DNA of 64,000 bases from Fervidobacterium sp. UBA5837 (GCA_002432805.1 DJGV01000001.1:1-64000), one strand, 5' to 3'; counted from the first letter of the stretch, positions 8,286-17,374 are shown. Notes: generated by a model from the letters alone, not told the origin. A program made the numbers and translations.

Positions 8286-8768
8286 CTAAAGTCCTATTCC
8301 TAAACCTGCAGAAACAGCGTAGATTCCTAAGGTTTCGAAAGAAGTCGTCAATGTTGTCAGTCCTTCCACGAAGAACACGATACCTTGTCCAAACCTAATG
8401 CCGGCTTTGGCATGAAATAATTCCGACGAGTATAACGCAAAGTCGACATTTGCGATATCTAATATCACAATTGGAGCAACTCCAACGTAGATGAGTGTCG
8501 ATGATATGGGTAATCCTAAGTAGAGATATGGATCTATTTCGAGAAACCGTACCTGATCGACATTCACGTTTTGTACATCCTCAAAAGAACTCAAAGGATA
8601 GTATGCTTCTAACATGAGAGAAACACCACCAGATAGCGTTCCTATCCTTGCTCCAATGTACGGCCGATTCTTACCACTTAACTCCATGCCGCCTAGAGCA
8701 GAAATCTCAAAACCAAAACTGATGGATACAAGAAAAATAACTAAGAGAATTAGAATGATTCTTTTCAT
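8286..8768 (-). CDS. small secreted, probably outer-membrane barrel-like protein
   Basis: 160 residues with a clear signal peptide (MKRIILILLVIFLVSISFG) followed by alternating hydrophobic/polar strands rich in Gly and aromatic residues, ending in GLGIGL. That pattern fits a short beta-barrel or periplasmic beta protein, but I recognise no named family. GGAGGCGAGAAG precedes the ATG at 8768. Its stop is 12 bases before the start of the VWA lipoprotein gene, so the two form an operon. Confidence 0.6.
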   Translation of the reverse strand: MKRIILILLVIFLVSISFGFEISALGGMELSGKNRPYIGARIGTLSGGVSLMLEAYYPLSSFEDVQNVNVDQVRFLEIDPYLYLGLPISSTLIYVGVAPIVILDIANVDFALYSSELFHAKAGIRFGQGIVFFVEGLTTLTTSFETLGIYAVSAGLGIGL

Positions 8769-9027
8769 CTTCTCGCCTCCTTGCACTTTTGACTGCATTT
8801 ATCTCAATAACGTTCACTGTTATGGTGAAAGCAATCACTATTTAATCATTGTAATCGAAATGCAATATAGATACGCTACAATGGTAGGAAAACCAAGATG
8901 TGAACATATGAAGCAGAGAGATTAATTTAAAGAGCGACTCACTTGTTTTTGAGCAGTGATTCCCACTAGTAACTGCATAATGAACCTTCAGTCCAAAGTC
9001 GTCTCTAATGCTGTGTACACACAAATA
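8769..9027. other. intergenic region upstream of the barrel/VWA operon
   Basis: About 260 bases with no credible gene. It must hold the leftward promoter for the two-gene operon; I see only imperfect matches to -10/-35 boxes and no convincing repeat or riboswitch. Confidence 0.5.
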
Positions 9028-9055
9028 AAAAGCCCCGGCTTAAACCGGGGCTTTT
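9028..9055 (-). terminator. intrinsic terminator of hsp20
   Basis: An 11-bp perfect stem (AAAAGCCCCGG with CCGGGGCTTTT) and 6-base loop lie just past the hsp20 stop. On the minus strand the GC-rich stem is followed by a run of U residues. Confidence 0.92.
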
Positions 9056-9072
9056 ATGACTTTCAATCTATT

Positions 9073-9501
9073 TTATTGAATCTTTATCTCAAGAGCAGGT
9101 TTTTCTTCCTTTTTCTTTGGCATTTCAAGTATTAGAACGCCATCATCGTACTTTGCTGAAATATTCTTGGCATCTACATACTCTGGTATGACGAATGCCC
9201 TTTCAAACTTTCCAAAGCTTCTTTCCACTATTCTATAGTTTCTACCCTTTTCGTCTCTTTCGGTTGTCTTCTCACCACTGATCCTTAAAACACCATCTTC
9301 TATCGTTATCTTGAGTTCATCCTTCTTAACACCTGGAACCTCTACTTCAAGTACTACCTTATCTTCGGTCTCATATGCATCAACTCTTGGCAAGAATTCG
9401 TACTCAGTTCTAGCAGGTCTCATGAAGTCGTTGAATATCCTGTCAACCTCCTTTTGAAGTTCCATGAATGGTTCAAACAAGTCTCTCCTTCTTTCCAACA
9501 T
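9073..9501 (-). CDS. hsp20: Hsp20/alpha-crystallin small heat-shock protein
   Basis: 142 residues. The N-terminal arm (RRDLFEPFMELQKEVDRIFNDF) is followed by the alpha-crystallin beta sandwich (VDAYETEDKVVLEVEVPGVKKDE...LRISGEK...FVIPEYVDAKNISAKYDDGVL) and a C-terminal ALEIKIQ carrying the I-x-I anchor. Such ATP-independent chaperones hold unfolding proteins as oligomers. The ATG at 9501 has GGGAGGTGGGACT before it. A near-consensus promoter lies about 150 bases upstream, giving a long purine-rich leader. No CIRCE-type repeat (TTAGCACTC/GAGTGCTAA) is present. Confidence 0.95.
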   Translation of the reverse strand: MLERRRDLFEPFMELQKEVDRIFNDFMRPARTEYEFLPRVDAYETEDKVVLEVEVPGVKKDELKITIEDGVLRISGEKTTERDEKGRNYRIVERSFGKFERAFVIPEYVDAKNISAKYDDGVLILEMPKKKEEKPALEIKIQ

Positions 9502-9646
9502 AGTCCCACCTCCCTTTACCATTTTATCTTTTTGCTCTTCTTTTCAATTGCCATCCACTGTTACTTTGAGATTTTCTATCTATAGTTTCTTTAACTCTTG
9601 CTTATTTCTTCGACTTCCTTGTTCTCTTTCTTCATTTTCCGATTTA

Positions 9647-9675
9647 ATTGTATACTATTATCACTCATGTGTCAA
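9647..9675 (-). promoter_or_regulatory. sigma-A-type promoter of hsp20
   Basis: On the minus strand TTGACA (9675-9670), a 17-base spacer, then TACAAT (9652-9647). It predicts a start near 9640 and a 5' leader of about 135-140 bases that is very purine-rich. Confidence 0.8.
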
Positions 9676-9912
9676 GAGTGCCAATTACGATTATGATGTT
9701 GTCTACAAATATCTAATGATGAATATATCAGTATTATAAATTATAATGTTCCCAATTTTTTAAGCATATGTAACTATCGAGTGCCACAATTGCCTTTGCG
9801 AATCATTTTGGATTTTTTGCATGAGTGACATCGATGCTACTACTGTAACACTAGTAAGAGAGAATTGATGCAGAACAATTGATTACATTTCATGGGGCTT
9901 GTGAAAAACAAA
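9676..9912. other. spacer between hsp20 promoter and serA terminator
   Basis: About 240 AT-rich bases between two leftward transcription units. I see no ORF with a ribosome-binding site, no stable hairpin other than the terminator downstream, and no repeat. Confidence 0.5.
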
Positions 9913-9913
9913 A

Positions 9914-9933
9914 GAGGGGTTTATAGACCCCTC
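9914..9933 (-). terminator. intrinsic terminator of the serA operon
   Basis: GAGGGGT and ACCCCTC form a 7-bp stem with a 6-base loop. On the minus strand it is followed by TTTTGTTTTTC, immediately beyond the serA stop codon. Confidence 0.85.
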
Positions 9934-9965
9934 CTCTGTCATTGCCTATTTAAAGGTGTTGTTTA

Positions 9966-10874
9966 TCAAGCAATTTCCTTTATTAGTCTTTCAACAAGTA
10001 TCATTCCTACTCTTTCTTGAGCTTCGAACGTTGATGCGCCTATGTGTGGTGTTGCAACGATGTTTGGTAGTGCAAGCAACTTTTGTCTTAGTTCGTCGGT
10101 TGGTGGTTCTAATTCAAACGTATCTAATCCTGCTGCGTATATTTTCCCACTCTTGAGCCCTTCGTAGAGTGCTTCCTCATCTACTATTCCACCACGTGCA
10201 GCATTGATTATTATTACTCCATCTTTCATTTTATCGATTGTTTCTTTGTTTATGAGTTTTTTTGTCTCTGGAGTTAGTGGAACATGAACTGTGATGTAAT
10301 CGCTTTCTTTGTAAATTGTCTCCAAATCGACAATCTCAACTGGTAAATCTGATTCTTTCACAAATGGGTCGTAAGCTAAAATTCTCATGCTGAATGCTGT
10401 AAGTCTTTTTGCCACTTCTCTTCCAATATTTCCAAATCCGATGATGCCCACTGTCCTGCCAAATAGTTCGTGCCCTTCAAGTTCTTTCTTTGTCCATTTA
10501 CCATTTTTCAGATCGGATGTTCCACGGGCAATGTGTCTTGAGCACGCAATCATGAATCCGATCGTGAGCTCTGCAACCGATATGCTATTTGCGCCAGGGG
10601 TATTGATGACTTTTATACCTTTTGCTTTGGCAGCTTCTACATCGATGTTGTCAAGACCTGTTCCAGCCCTACCGATGATTTTCAATTTCTTGCCTGCTTC
10701 TATGAAATCAGCAGTTACTTTCGTTGCACTTCTCACCACAAGTACTTCTATCTCTGGCATAAGTTTCATTAACTCGTCTTTTTCATAATGCTGAGAGGTA
10801 AGTTCTACACCTCTCACACTTGCCAACTTCTCAGTTGCCTGTTTATCCAAAGGATCATTTATGTGTATTCTCAT
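9966..10874 (-). CDS. serA: D-3-phosphoglycerate dehydrogenase (short form) or related 2-hydroxyacid dehydrogenase
   Basis: 302 residues, with the D-isomer 2-hydroxyacid dehydrogenase fold: GRAGTGLDNID, the NAD-binding VGIIGFGNIGREVA, INAARGGIVDE, GLDTFELEPP and LPNIVATPHIGAST with the catalytic His. There is no C-terminal ACT domain, so it is the short, probably serine-insensitive form. It oxidises 3-phosphoglycerate to 3-phosphohydroxypyruvate. The ATG at 10874 is one base past the stop of the aminotransferase gene, and the pair gives consecutive steps of serine metabolism. Confidence 0.9.
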   Translation of the reverse strand: MRIHINDPLDKQATEKLASVRGVELTSQHYEKDELMKLMPEIEVLVVRSATKVTADFIEAGKKLKIIGRAGTGLDNIDVEAAKAKGIKVINTPGANSISVAELTIGFMIACSRHIARGTSDLKNGKWTKKELEGHELFGRTVGIIGFGNIGREVAKRLTAFSMRILAYDPFVKESDLPVEIVDLETIYKESDYITVHVPLTPETKKLINKETIDKMKDGVIIINAARGGIVDEEALYEGLKSGKIYAAGLDTFELEPPTDELRQKLLALPNIVATPHIGASTFEAQERVGMILVERLIKEIA

Positions 10875-10875
10875 A

Positions 10876-12024
10876 TTATCCCACCAACCCTTTGAAAAGT
10901 ATTTCTTCGGCGGCTTTGACTCCTTTTCCAATCTCGACTTTGTAGCCAAGTTCGTTAAGCGCAAATTCAAGTGCGGTTATTCCTGTGATTATATCAAATG
11001 GCGTAAGGTATCCAAGATGCGATATTCTAAATATTTCATCCTTCATTGGTTCTTGTCCCGCTGCTATAGTGACGCCGTACTTGTCTCTCATAACCTTCGT
11101 TAAATTGCTCGAAGGAACATATGGAACACTTGGTGACTTGACAGCCGTAAGAACATTTCCAGGTCTTTCAGAGAAGAGCTCGAGACCAAGTGCGCTTATG
11201 GCAGCCCTCGTAGCCTCACCGTACAACTTGTGTCTGGCCCAAACATTTTCTATGCCCTCTTCTTTAAGCATCTTAACGGCTTTATTTAACATATATATGA
11301 GATTAACGGCCGTTGTCCAAGGATTGTCTGGTGCACTCTTTTTGTATTTTCTTAGATCGAAATAGTATCTACTGTTCGTACATTTTTCGATCTTTGCATA
11401 TGCTTTGTCATTGACTGCAATGAACGCCAATCCAGGAGGTAGCATCCAGCCTTTCTGTGAACCAGAGACTACCACGTCTATTCCCCATTCATCCATCTTC
11501 AAGGGTTCTGCGAGTAGCCCACTTACTGCGTCGGTGACTAAGATTACATCTGTACCTTTCGTAAGTTTCGCAATGTTCTCTAAATCGATGACCGTACCAG
11601 TTGAGGTCTCACTGTACGTTGTAAATACAACCTTTACATCCGGATTCTCTTTCATTGCCTTTTCTATCATCTCTGGTGTTACTGCAGCTCCCCAAGGTAA
11701 TTTGATCTCGACTGGAATTATTCCATATGCTTTTGCAATATCGATCCATCTTTCGCCAAACTTACCTGCGTTAACGATTATAGCTTTCTCACCAGGGTTT
11801 ACAAGGTTTACCATGGCCGTTTCCAACGCGCCTGTTCCAGATGACGAGAGTACATAGACAGGATACTGTGTCTGAAAAATGTACTTTGTCATCTCCAAGG
11901 TCTCTTTTAGAATGTTGACAAACTCAGGCGTTCTGTGATGTATCGTTTCTTTTGCACCTTCAAGCAAAACCTCCTGTGGTACTGGAGTAGGACCAGGAGA
12001 CAAAAGCAAATATCTTCTTACCAT
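10876..12024 (-). CDS. class V aminotransferase (serine-pyruvate/alanine-glyoxylate type)
   Basis: 382 residues with PLP fold-type I features: LLSPGPTPVP at the N terminus, SSSGTGALE phosphate-binding turn, VTDAVSGLL with the PLP-ring Asp, and VVSGSQKGWMLPPGLAF with the Schiff-base Lys. Family members transfer amino groups among serine, alanine, glyoxylate and pyruvate. Pairing with serA suggests it supplies the phosphoserine-forming or serine-consuming transamination in place of a canonical SerC; direction is not determinable here. AAGGAGGG precedes the ATG. Confidence 0.88.
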   Translation of the reverse strand: MVRRYLLLSPGPTPVPQEVLLEGAKETIHHRTPEFVNILKETLEMTKYIFQTQYPVYVLSSSGTGALETAMVNLVNPGEKAIIVNAGKFGERWIDIAKAYGIIPVEIKLPWGAAVTPEMIEKAMKENPDVKVVFTTYSETSTGTVIDLENIAKLTKGTDVILVTDAVSGLLAEPLKMDEWGIDVVVSGSQKGWMLPPGLAFIAVNDKAYAKIEKCTNSRYYFDLRKYKKSAPDNPWTTAVNLIYMLNKAVKMLKEEGIENVWARHKLYGEATRAAISALGLELFSERPGNVLTAVKSPSVPYVPSSNLTKVMRDKYGVTIAAGQEPMKDEIFRISHLGYLTPFDIITGITALEFALNELGYKVEIGKGVKAAEEILFKGLVG

Positions 12025-12270
12025 ACAAATCCCTCCTTGTGAGTGGTGGTGATACTTTCAATAGAGTTTTTGATATTTACGTTGGATTGCAAAGTATTAC
12101 TTGAAACGTCCTAATTTTCCATAAAGCAATACAATTTTACATCTAATAATGGTGAAATGACAATATCGTTAATGGTGCATTTTTTTGCATGCAAATGTTT
12201 GCACAATCGGATTTTTTTCAAAATCGTGAGTATGCTACTCTAAATGCATTATAACAGTACGAAGTGATTT
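12025..12270. other. divergent intergenic region between two amino-acid operons
   Basis: The region separates the leftward aminotransferase-serA pair from the rightward fermentation cluster. It contains a 30-base nested palindrome (12175-12204), and the rightward promoter begins at 12271. A leftward promoter must also be here, but no single match stands out. No T-box or riboswitch-like structure is seen. Confidence 0.55.
12175..12204. promoter_or_regulatory. candidate operator: nested palindrome
   Basis: A perfect 12-base palindrome TTTGCATGCAAA (12184-12195) shares its centre with flanking GTGCA (12175-12179) and TGCAC (12200-12204). Over the two 15-base arms 11 positions are symmetric. The position in the divergent region, about 70 bases upstream of the fermentation promoter, fits a dimeric regulator site. 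The regulator is unknown. Confidence 0.55.
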
Positions 12271-12298
12271 TTGATATTTGGCATATTTTTGCTATTAT
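12271..12298 (+). promoter_or_regulatory. promoter of the amino-acid fermentation cluster
   Basis: TTGATA (12271-12276), a 16-base spacer and TATTAT (12293-12298) predict initiation around 12305, about 35 bases before the aminotransferase ATG. Confidence 0.6.
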
Positions 12299-12339
12299 TA
12301 ATATGTATTTACCAAAAACTCATTGAAGGAGTGATACGC

Positions 12340-13575
12340 ATGGATCTCGATAGCAAATTATCTGAGGTAGGTAGGAACTTGAGATCATCTCTGATTAGAG
12401 AACTATTAAAGTTTGCGTCGGTACCAGGCTCTATATCATTTGGCGGTGGTGTTCCTGACCCTGATACCTTTCCAAGGCGCGAACTTGCTCAGATTGCTCA
12501 AGAAGTTACCGAAAAGGAGTACAAATACACACTTCAATATAATTCAACAGAAGGCGACGACGAACTTGCAACTCAGATTATCAAATTGCTCGACCGCATG
12601 TATGGGATTAAAGATGTAAAGCGTGACAATATTATCTTTACAACCGGTTCTCAGCAAGCTCTGGATTTAGTAGCAAGAATTTTGCTTGACAAAGATAGCA
12701 TTTGTTTTGTAGAATTCCCTGTTTATCTGGGCGCTGCAAGCGCATTCAGAATGACTATGACACAATTTGAGAGTATACCACTCGAAGATGATGGTATCGA
12801 TGTTGATTATTTTGAGAAGAAGTTAGAAGAGCTTGACAATGCTGGAAAGAGAAAGAATTTTAGACTCCTCTACACTGTGCCAAATTTCCACAACCCAGCC
12901 GGTGTTACGATGAGTTTAGAGAAGAGGAAGAGATTGATAGAGATTTGTGATAAGTACGATATCATAATCCTTGAGGATGATCCCTATGGTATGCTTAGGT
13001 TTGAAGGAGAGAGCTTGCCATCACTTTACAGTTTGGCCGGACCTGAGCGAGTTATACTTTTGAATACCTTCAGTAAAATACTCACACCTGGTATGAGAAT
13101 AGGTGTAATCATCGGTAGAGCAGATATTGTCAGAAAGGTGAATATGGCTAAGCAAGGTGCAGATCTCTGTAGCCCAGGGCTTAACCAGAGAATAGTTGCA
13201 AGGTATCTTGAAAGGTACGATGTTTTTGAACACTTGAAACCGGCAATCGAACTATACAGAGGGAAGAAGAATACGATGATCAAGGCACTAGAAGAGAATT
13301 TCTCAGATATAAAGGGTGCCCACTGGGTAAATCCAGAAGGAGGTCTGTTCATTTGGCTAACGTTGCCTGATGGATTTGATACCATGGAGATGTTTGAATT
13401 GGCAAAGGCAAAGCAGATATACTACATTCCTGGTGAGGCATTTACTATAGATGACGGTAAGTCGTCTTCAATGAGGTTATCGTTCTGTCTGCCATCTGAA
13501 GAAAAGATCATCGAGGGTATTAAAAAGCTTAAAGAAATTACCGTCGAATATGGAAAGACGAAGGGATTGATTTAA
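12340..13575 (+). CDS. class I/II PLP aminotransferase (2-aminoadipate / branched or aromatic amino acid type)
   Basis: 411 residues, fold-type I. ISFGGGVPDPDTFP near the N terminus, YNSTEGDDEL, TTGSQQALD, PNFHNPAG, the PLP Asp in LEDDPYG and the Schiff-base Lys in LNTFSKILTPGMR place it in the LysN/MocR-aminotransferase subgroup. The family deaminates a broad range of amino acids to 2-oxoacids. AAGGAGTGATACGC precedes the ATG. It is the first gene of a cluster that continues with acyl-phosphate kinases and a 2-oxoacid:ferredoxin oxidoreductase, so it most likely feeds amino-acid fermentation. Confidence 0.9.
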   Translation: MDLDSKLSEVGRNLRSSLIRELLKFASVPGSISFGGGVPDPDTFPRRELAQIAQEVTEKEYKYTLQYNSTEGDDELATQIIKLLDRMYGIKDVKRDNIIFTTGSQQALDLVARILLDKDSICFVEFPVYLGAASAFRMTMTQFESIPLEDDGIDVDYFEKKLEELDNAGKRKNFRLLYTVPNFHNPAGVTMSLEKRKRLIEICDKYDIIILEDDPYGMLRFEGESLPSLYSLAGPERVILLNTFSKILTPGMRIGVIIGRADIVRKVNMAKQGADLCSPGLNQRIVARYLERYDVFEHLKPAIELYRGKKNTMIKALEENFSDIKGAHWVNPEGGLFIWLTLPDGFDTMEMFELAKAKQIYYIPGEAFTIDDGKSSSMRLSFCLPSEEKIIEGIKKLKEITVEYGKTKGLI

Positions 13576-13577
13576 AC

Positions 13578-14651
13578 GTGAGGATTCTTGTCATAAATCC
13601 TGGTGCAACAAGTACAAAAATAGCGTTCTTTGAAGACAAGAGAAAGATATTGCAAGAGACTTTGGAACATAGTGCAGAAGAGCTCGGACAGTACAAGTCT
13701 GTCATGGAACAAAAGGGAATGAGAGAAAGAGCAATTAGATCTTTTCTGGAAAAGCATAACATGGCTGTCGAAGATTTCGATGTCATAGCTGCACGAGGTG
13801 GAATTCTGACACCTCTTGAAAGTGGGACCTATCCTGTCGATGAAAGAATGGTTGATTATTTGATAAACAGGACAAAAGTTGATCATGCATCGAATCTGGG
13901 AGCAGTTATTGGCTATGAACTTGTTAAGGTAACTGGAAAGAGTATCCCTGTTTATATAACGGATCCAGTCAGTGTTGATGAGTTGATACCAGAAGCAAGA
14001 GTTGCTGGAATTAAGGATCTGGAAAGGAAAAGTTTATCACACATTTCCAATATGAGAGTCGTTGGAATCAGGATTGCAGAAGAACTTGGTAAGAAACTTA
14101 GTGAACTTAATATGATCGTGATACACCTTGGAAGTGGAATTTCGGTTGGCAGATTTGAAGGTGGAAAGTTAATAGATGTGAACAATACAACTGATGAGGG
14201 ACCATTTACTGCCGATAGGACAGGGGATTTACCTGTCAGAGACGTCGTAGAGATGGCCTATTCTGGGAAATACAATAAGCAAGAGATGAAGCGGATGTTC
14301 GTTGGTAGGGGTGGATTGATTGCATACCTCGGTACTAACGATCTGAGAAGAGCATTGAAGATGGGAGAATCTGATCCAAAGGCTTTGGAAGTTGTCGAGG
14401 CAATGGCCTATCAAGTTGCTCAGGAAATCGGTGGCCTTTGTGCAGTGATGAAAGGCAAAGTGGATGCGATGGTATTTACTGGTGGAATGGCATACAGTGA
14501 GACTTTTATCAATATGATCAAATCGTATGTTTACAAGTTTGCACCAATTTTTGTTGTGCCTGGTGAGATGGAAATGGAAGCGCTAGCCTACGGTGCACTG
14601 AGAGTTGTCAGTGGACAAGAACCTGCTAAAACATGGAGTGATGATGAATGA
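13578..14651 (+). CDS. buk: butyrate kinase (first copy)
   Basis: 357 residues of the acetate/butyrate kinase (ASKHA) superfamily: ILVINPGATSTKIA binds phosphate, AARGGILTP, IHLGSGISVGRF, DEGPFTADRTGDLP, and VFTGGMAYSE. The enzyme converts butyryl- or branched-chain acyl-phosphate plus ADP to the acid and ATP. Only 2 bases separate it from the aminotransferase stop, and its stop overlaps the start of ptb (ATGA). A second, divergent copy lies after ptb, so the two may differ in chain length or branching preference. Confidence 0.94.
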   Translation: MRILVINPGATSTKIAFFEDKRKILQETLEHSAEELGQYKSVMEQKGMRERAIRSFLEKHNMAVEDFDVIAARGGILTPLESGTYPVDERMVDYLINRTKVDHASNLGAVIGYELVKVTGKSIPVYITDPVSVDELIPEARVAGIKDLERKSLSHISNMRVVGIRIAEELGKKLSELNMIVIHLGSGISVGRFEGGKLIDVNNTTDEGPFTADRTGDLPVRDVVEMAYSGKYNKQEMKRMFVGRGGLIAYLGTNDLRRALKMGESDPKALEVVEAMAYQVAQEIGGLCAVMKGKVDAMVFTGGMAYSETFINMIKSYVYKFAPIFVVPGEMEMEALAYGALRVVSGQEPAKTWSDDE

Positions 14652-15538
14652 GGAAACTCGTCGAATTGTTGGACAAAGCCAAAACTACTGGTAAGAAGAC
14701 AGTCGCAGTTGCAGCAGCAGATGACGATGTTGTTTTGAACGCAGTTGAAATGGCAAGAAAAGAAGGCATAATAGACGCCATCTTGTTTGGCAATATCGAG
14801 AAGATATCTAAAGCAGCTCGTGACGTAAATATCGACCTTTCGTATTACCAAGTAGTGGATTCCCAAAGTCCAGCTGATGATGCTGTCAAAGCCGTTGTAA
14901 CCGGAAGAGCTAACTTTGTGATGAAGGGAAACATACAGACCGGAAATCTGATGAAAGCCGTGTTGAAGGATGAGTACAATCTAAAGACCGGCAGGACGAT
15001 GTCGCTTGTAAGCGTTTTTGAAACACCTCTCTATCATAAGTTACTTGTTGTAACGGATGCAGGTATGACTATTGCACCTGATCTTGATCAAAAAGTCCAT
15101 TTAATTGAAAATGCAGTGCTCGTATGTAAAAAGGCGATTGGGACAGAAAAGCCAAAGGTTGCTGTGGTGGGTGCAATTGAGGTAGTCAATCCAAAGATGG
15201 AAGCTACAATTCATGCGTCAATACTTTCCAAAATGAACGAAAGAGGACAAATTAAAGGTTGTATAGTAGACGGCCCATTTGCACTCGATAATGCCGTTTC
15301 AAAAGAGGCAGCAGAACATAAAGGCATCGTAAGTCCAGTTGCAGGAGATGCGGACATTTTACTCATGCCGGACATAGAAGCGGGAAACATCTTCTATAAA
15401 TCTATGATCTTCCTTGCAGGTGGGAAAGTGGCTTCTTGCATAATCGGCGCAAAGTGTCCTGTAGCACTCACATCGCGTGCTGATTCTGATGAAACGAAAT
15501 TGTTATCTCTTGCACTTACGTGTCTGATGGTTGAATAA
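14648..15538 (+). CDS. ptb: phosphate butyryltransferase (phosphotransacylase)
   Basis: 296 residues of the PTA/PTB fold. Visible are VAVAAADDDVVLNAVEMARKEG, FVMKGNIQTGNLMKAVL, and the C-terminal VAGDADILLMPDIEAGNIFYKSM and GAKCPVALTSRADS. It exchanges CoA for phosphate on butyryl-CoA or isovaleryl/isobutyryl-CoA. It is flanked on both sides by butyrate kinases and overlaps the first by 4 bases. The reaction links the acyl-CoA made by the downstream oxidoreductase to ATP formation. Confidence 0.94.
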   Translation: MRKLVELLDKAKTTGKKTVAVAAADDDVVLNAVEMARKEGIIDAILFGNIEKISKAARDVNIDLSYYQVVDSQSPADDAVKAVVTGRANFVMKGNIQTGNLMKAVLKDEYNLKTGRTMSLVSVFETPLYHKLLVVTDAGMTIAPDLDQKVHLIENAVLVCKKAIGTEKPKVAVVGAIEVVNPKMEATIHASILSKMNERGQIKGCIVDGPFALDNAVSKEAAEHKGIVSPVAGDADILLMPDIEAGNIFYKSMIFLAGGKVASCIIGAKCPVALTSRADSDETKLLSLALTCLMVE

Positions 15539-15555
15539 GGAGATGGTGCAAAATT

Positions 15556-16641
15556 ATGAAAATATTGGTCATAAATCCAGGTTCCACGAGTACAAAAGTT
15601 GCAATATTTGACGACGAGGAATTAATTGCCTCAAAGACATTGAGACATTCTGCAGAAGAACTGTCGCACTTCAATAAATTGACAGAACAATTTGAATTTA
15701 GAGCCAAGATCATAGAAGAGTTTATAAGAGAAAATGGAATGCAGCCATCAGATTTTTCAGCAGTTGTTGGAAGAGGTGGCTTACTCGACCCAATTCCCGG
15801 TGGTACTTACAAGATTACTGAGGATATGTTAGAAGTACTCAAAAGTGCAAAAAATGGTGAGCATGAGTCGAATTTGGGTGCACTAATTGCATACGAATTT
15901 ACGCGAGATTACAATATACCATCTTTCATAGTTGACCCAGTTGTCGTGGACGAGCTTGAACCATTGGCAAGATATACTGGTCATCCGATGTTCAAACGTA
16001 GATCTGTATTTCACGCACTCAATCAGAAGGCAACGGCACGGAATGCAGCTGCTCAACTCGGCAAGAAATACGAAGATCTTAATCTTGTCGTTGTACACAT
16101 GGGAGGCGGAATCTCCATAGCTGCTCACAGAAAAGGGAAGGTCGTAAATGTCAATAACGCGCTCGATGGTGATGGGCCATTTACACCAGAACGCAGTGGG
16201 ACTTTGCCTCTCTCTCAACTTATTGATTTGTGCTTCAGCGGTAAATACACATTGGCTCAGATGAAAAAGAAGATAAAAGGTGCAGGTGGTATGGTTGACC
16301 ACCTGGGGACAAACGATGCACTCACTGTGCAAAAGATGATAGGAGAAGGTAATAAACAAGCAGAACTTATCTATAAAGCCATGGCATACCAGATAGCAAA
16401 ATGGATAGGTAGAATGGCAGCCGTACTAAAAGGCGATGTTGATGCGATCGTTCTTACAGGTGGTTTAGCATACGATGCAAACTACATTGTCAAATGGATT
16501 ACTGAATACGTTAGTTTCTTGGCACCTGTGCTTGTTTTTCCCGGTGGGGATGAAGAAAGAGCACTTGCCATGGGAGGGCTTAGGGTCCTTAGAGGTATCG
16601 AAGAACCGAAAATATACGCTGAGAATAGGCTGGCTATTTGA
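15556..16641 (+). CDS. buk2: butyrate kinase (second copy)
   Basis: 361 residues, clearly homologous to the upstream kinase (ILVINPGSTSTKVAIF, HSAEEL, VVGRGGLLDP, VVHMGGGISIAAH, GDGPFTPERSGTLP, VLTGGLAYD), but diverged throughout, so this is an old duplication rather than a recent copy. It makes ATP from acyl-phosphates. The start ATG is preceded by AAGGAGATGGTGC. Together with ptb it completes the fermentation energy-conservation module. Confidence 0.93.
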   Translation: MKILVINPGSTSTKVAIFDDEELIASKTLRHSAEELSHFNKLTEQFEFRAKIIEEFIRENGMQPSDFSAVVGRGGLLDPIPGGTYKITEDMLEVLKSAKNGEHESNLGALIAYEFTRDYNIPSFIVDPVVVDELEPLARYTGHPMFKRRSVFHALNQKATARNAAAQLGKKYEDLNLVVVHMGGGISIAAHRKGKVVNVNNALDGDGPFTPERSGTLPLSQLIDLCFSGKYTLAQMKKKIKGAGGMVDHLGTNDALTVQKMIGEGNKQAELIYKAMAYQIAKWIGRMAAVLKGDVDAIVLTGGLAYDANYIVKWITEYVSFLAPVLVFPGGDEERALAMGGLRVLRGIEEPKIYAENRLAI

Positions 16642-16682
16642 ATTAAATCTTTCCTTGTAGGAAAAGGTGATAAGGTGATAGT

Positions 16683-17333
16683 GTGGCTAAAAACTATGCA
16701 TTTATAGGATTGTTTGGAAGTGGTAAAACAGAAGTTGCGATAAATTGGGCGCTCGAGCTTAAGAAGGAAGATGAAAAGGTTGCGATAATAGACGGTGATA
16801 TCATATCACCCTATTTTAGAACAAGAGATGTGGCTGAAGAACTTGAAAAAATGGGATTGGTTACAGTATATCCAAAAGGTGCGTTGAGAAATGCTGATTT
16901 GCCTATCATAACTGGTGGGGCTATTGGGTATCTTTCTAATCAAGATTACAAGACTGTGTTGGACGTTGGTGGAGAGGAAAATGGAGTAGTGGTACTCGGC
17001 TATCTAAAACCGTATCTTGGTGATGCTGAAATTAGCATGGTTGTTAATATTGCGCGTCCGTTTTCCTCTACCGTGGATGGAATAATAAGTGCATACGAAC
17101 AGTTGAGAAGAGTAGTTGGCATAAAGGTAGATTATCTCATAAATAATGCAAACCTGTCCTACGAAACGACATCTGATCTTATAGCTCGTGGAGAAGAAAT
17201 GCTTGCCAAGGTATCCGAACTAATAGATATTCCAGTCAAATTCACTGTAATTCCAGATTTCATAAACGAAGACGGAAAGAAGTTCAAGTACCCAATCTTC
17301 AAGATCAAGAGATTTATGAGAATGGAAATCTAG
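16683..17333 (+). CDS. P-loop NTPase of unknown function in the oxidoreductase cluster
   Basis: 216 residues starting at GTG after AAGGTGATAGT. A Walker A loop (GLFGSGKTE, residues 8-16), AIIDGDIISPYFRTRD and VLDVGGEENG resemble the SIMIBI/CobQ-like ATPase class; no other domain is visible. It lies between the second butyrate kinase and the ferredoxin subunit of the 2-oxoacid oxidoreductase, on the same strand. The place in the operon suggests a maturation, cofactor or substrate role for the fermentation enzymes, but I cannot name a function. Confidence 0.7.
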   Translation: MAKNYAFIGLFGSGKTEVAINWALELKKEDEKVAIIDGDIISPYFRTRDVAEELEKMGLVTVYPKGALRNADLPIITGGAIGYLSNQDYKTVLDVGGEENGVVVLGYLKPYLGDAEISMVVNIARPFSSTVDGIISAYEQLRRVVGIKVDYLINNANLSYETTSDLIARGEEMLAKVSELIDIPVKFTVIPDFINEDGKKFKYPIFKIKRFMRMEI

Positions 17334-17374
17334 TACTCTGAGAACTTAAAATCTTTACTTGGAGGTGTAAGAGA

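Noticed and set aside
9502..9700. CIRCE heat-shock operator at hsp20
   Set aside because: No TTAGCACTC/GAGTGCTAA inverted repeat occurs; only a sigma-A-type promoter is seen.
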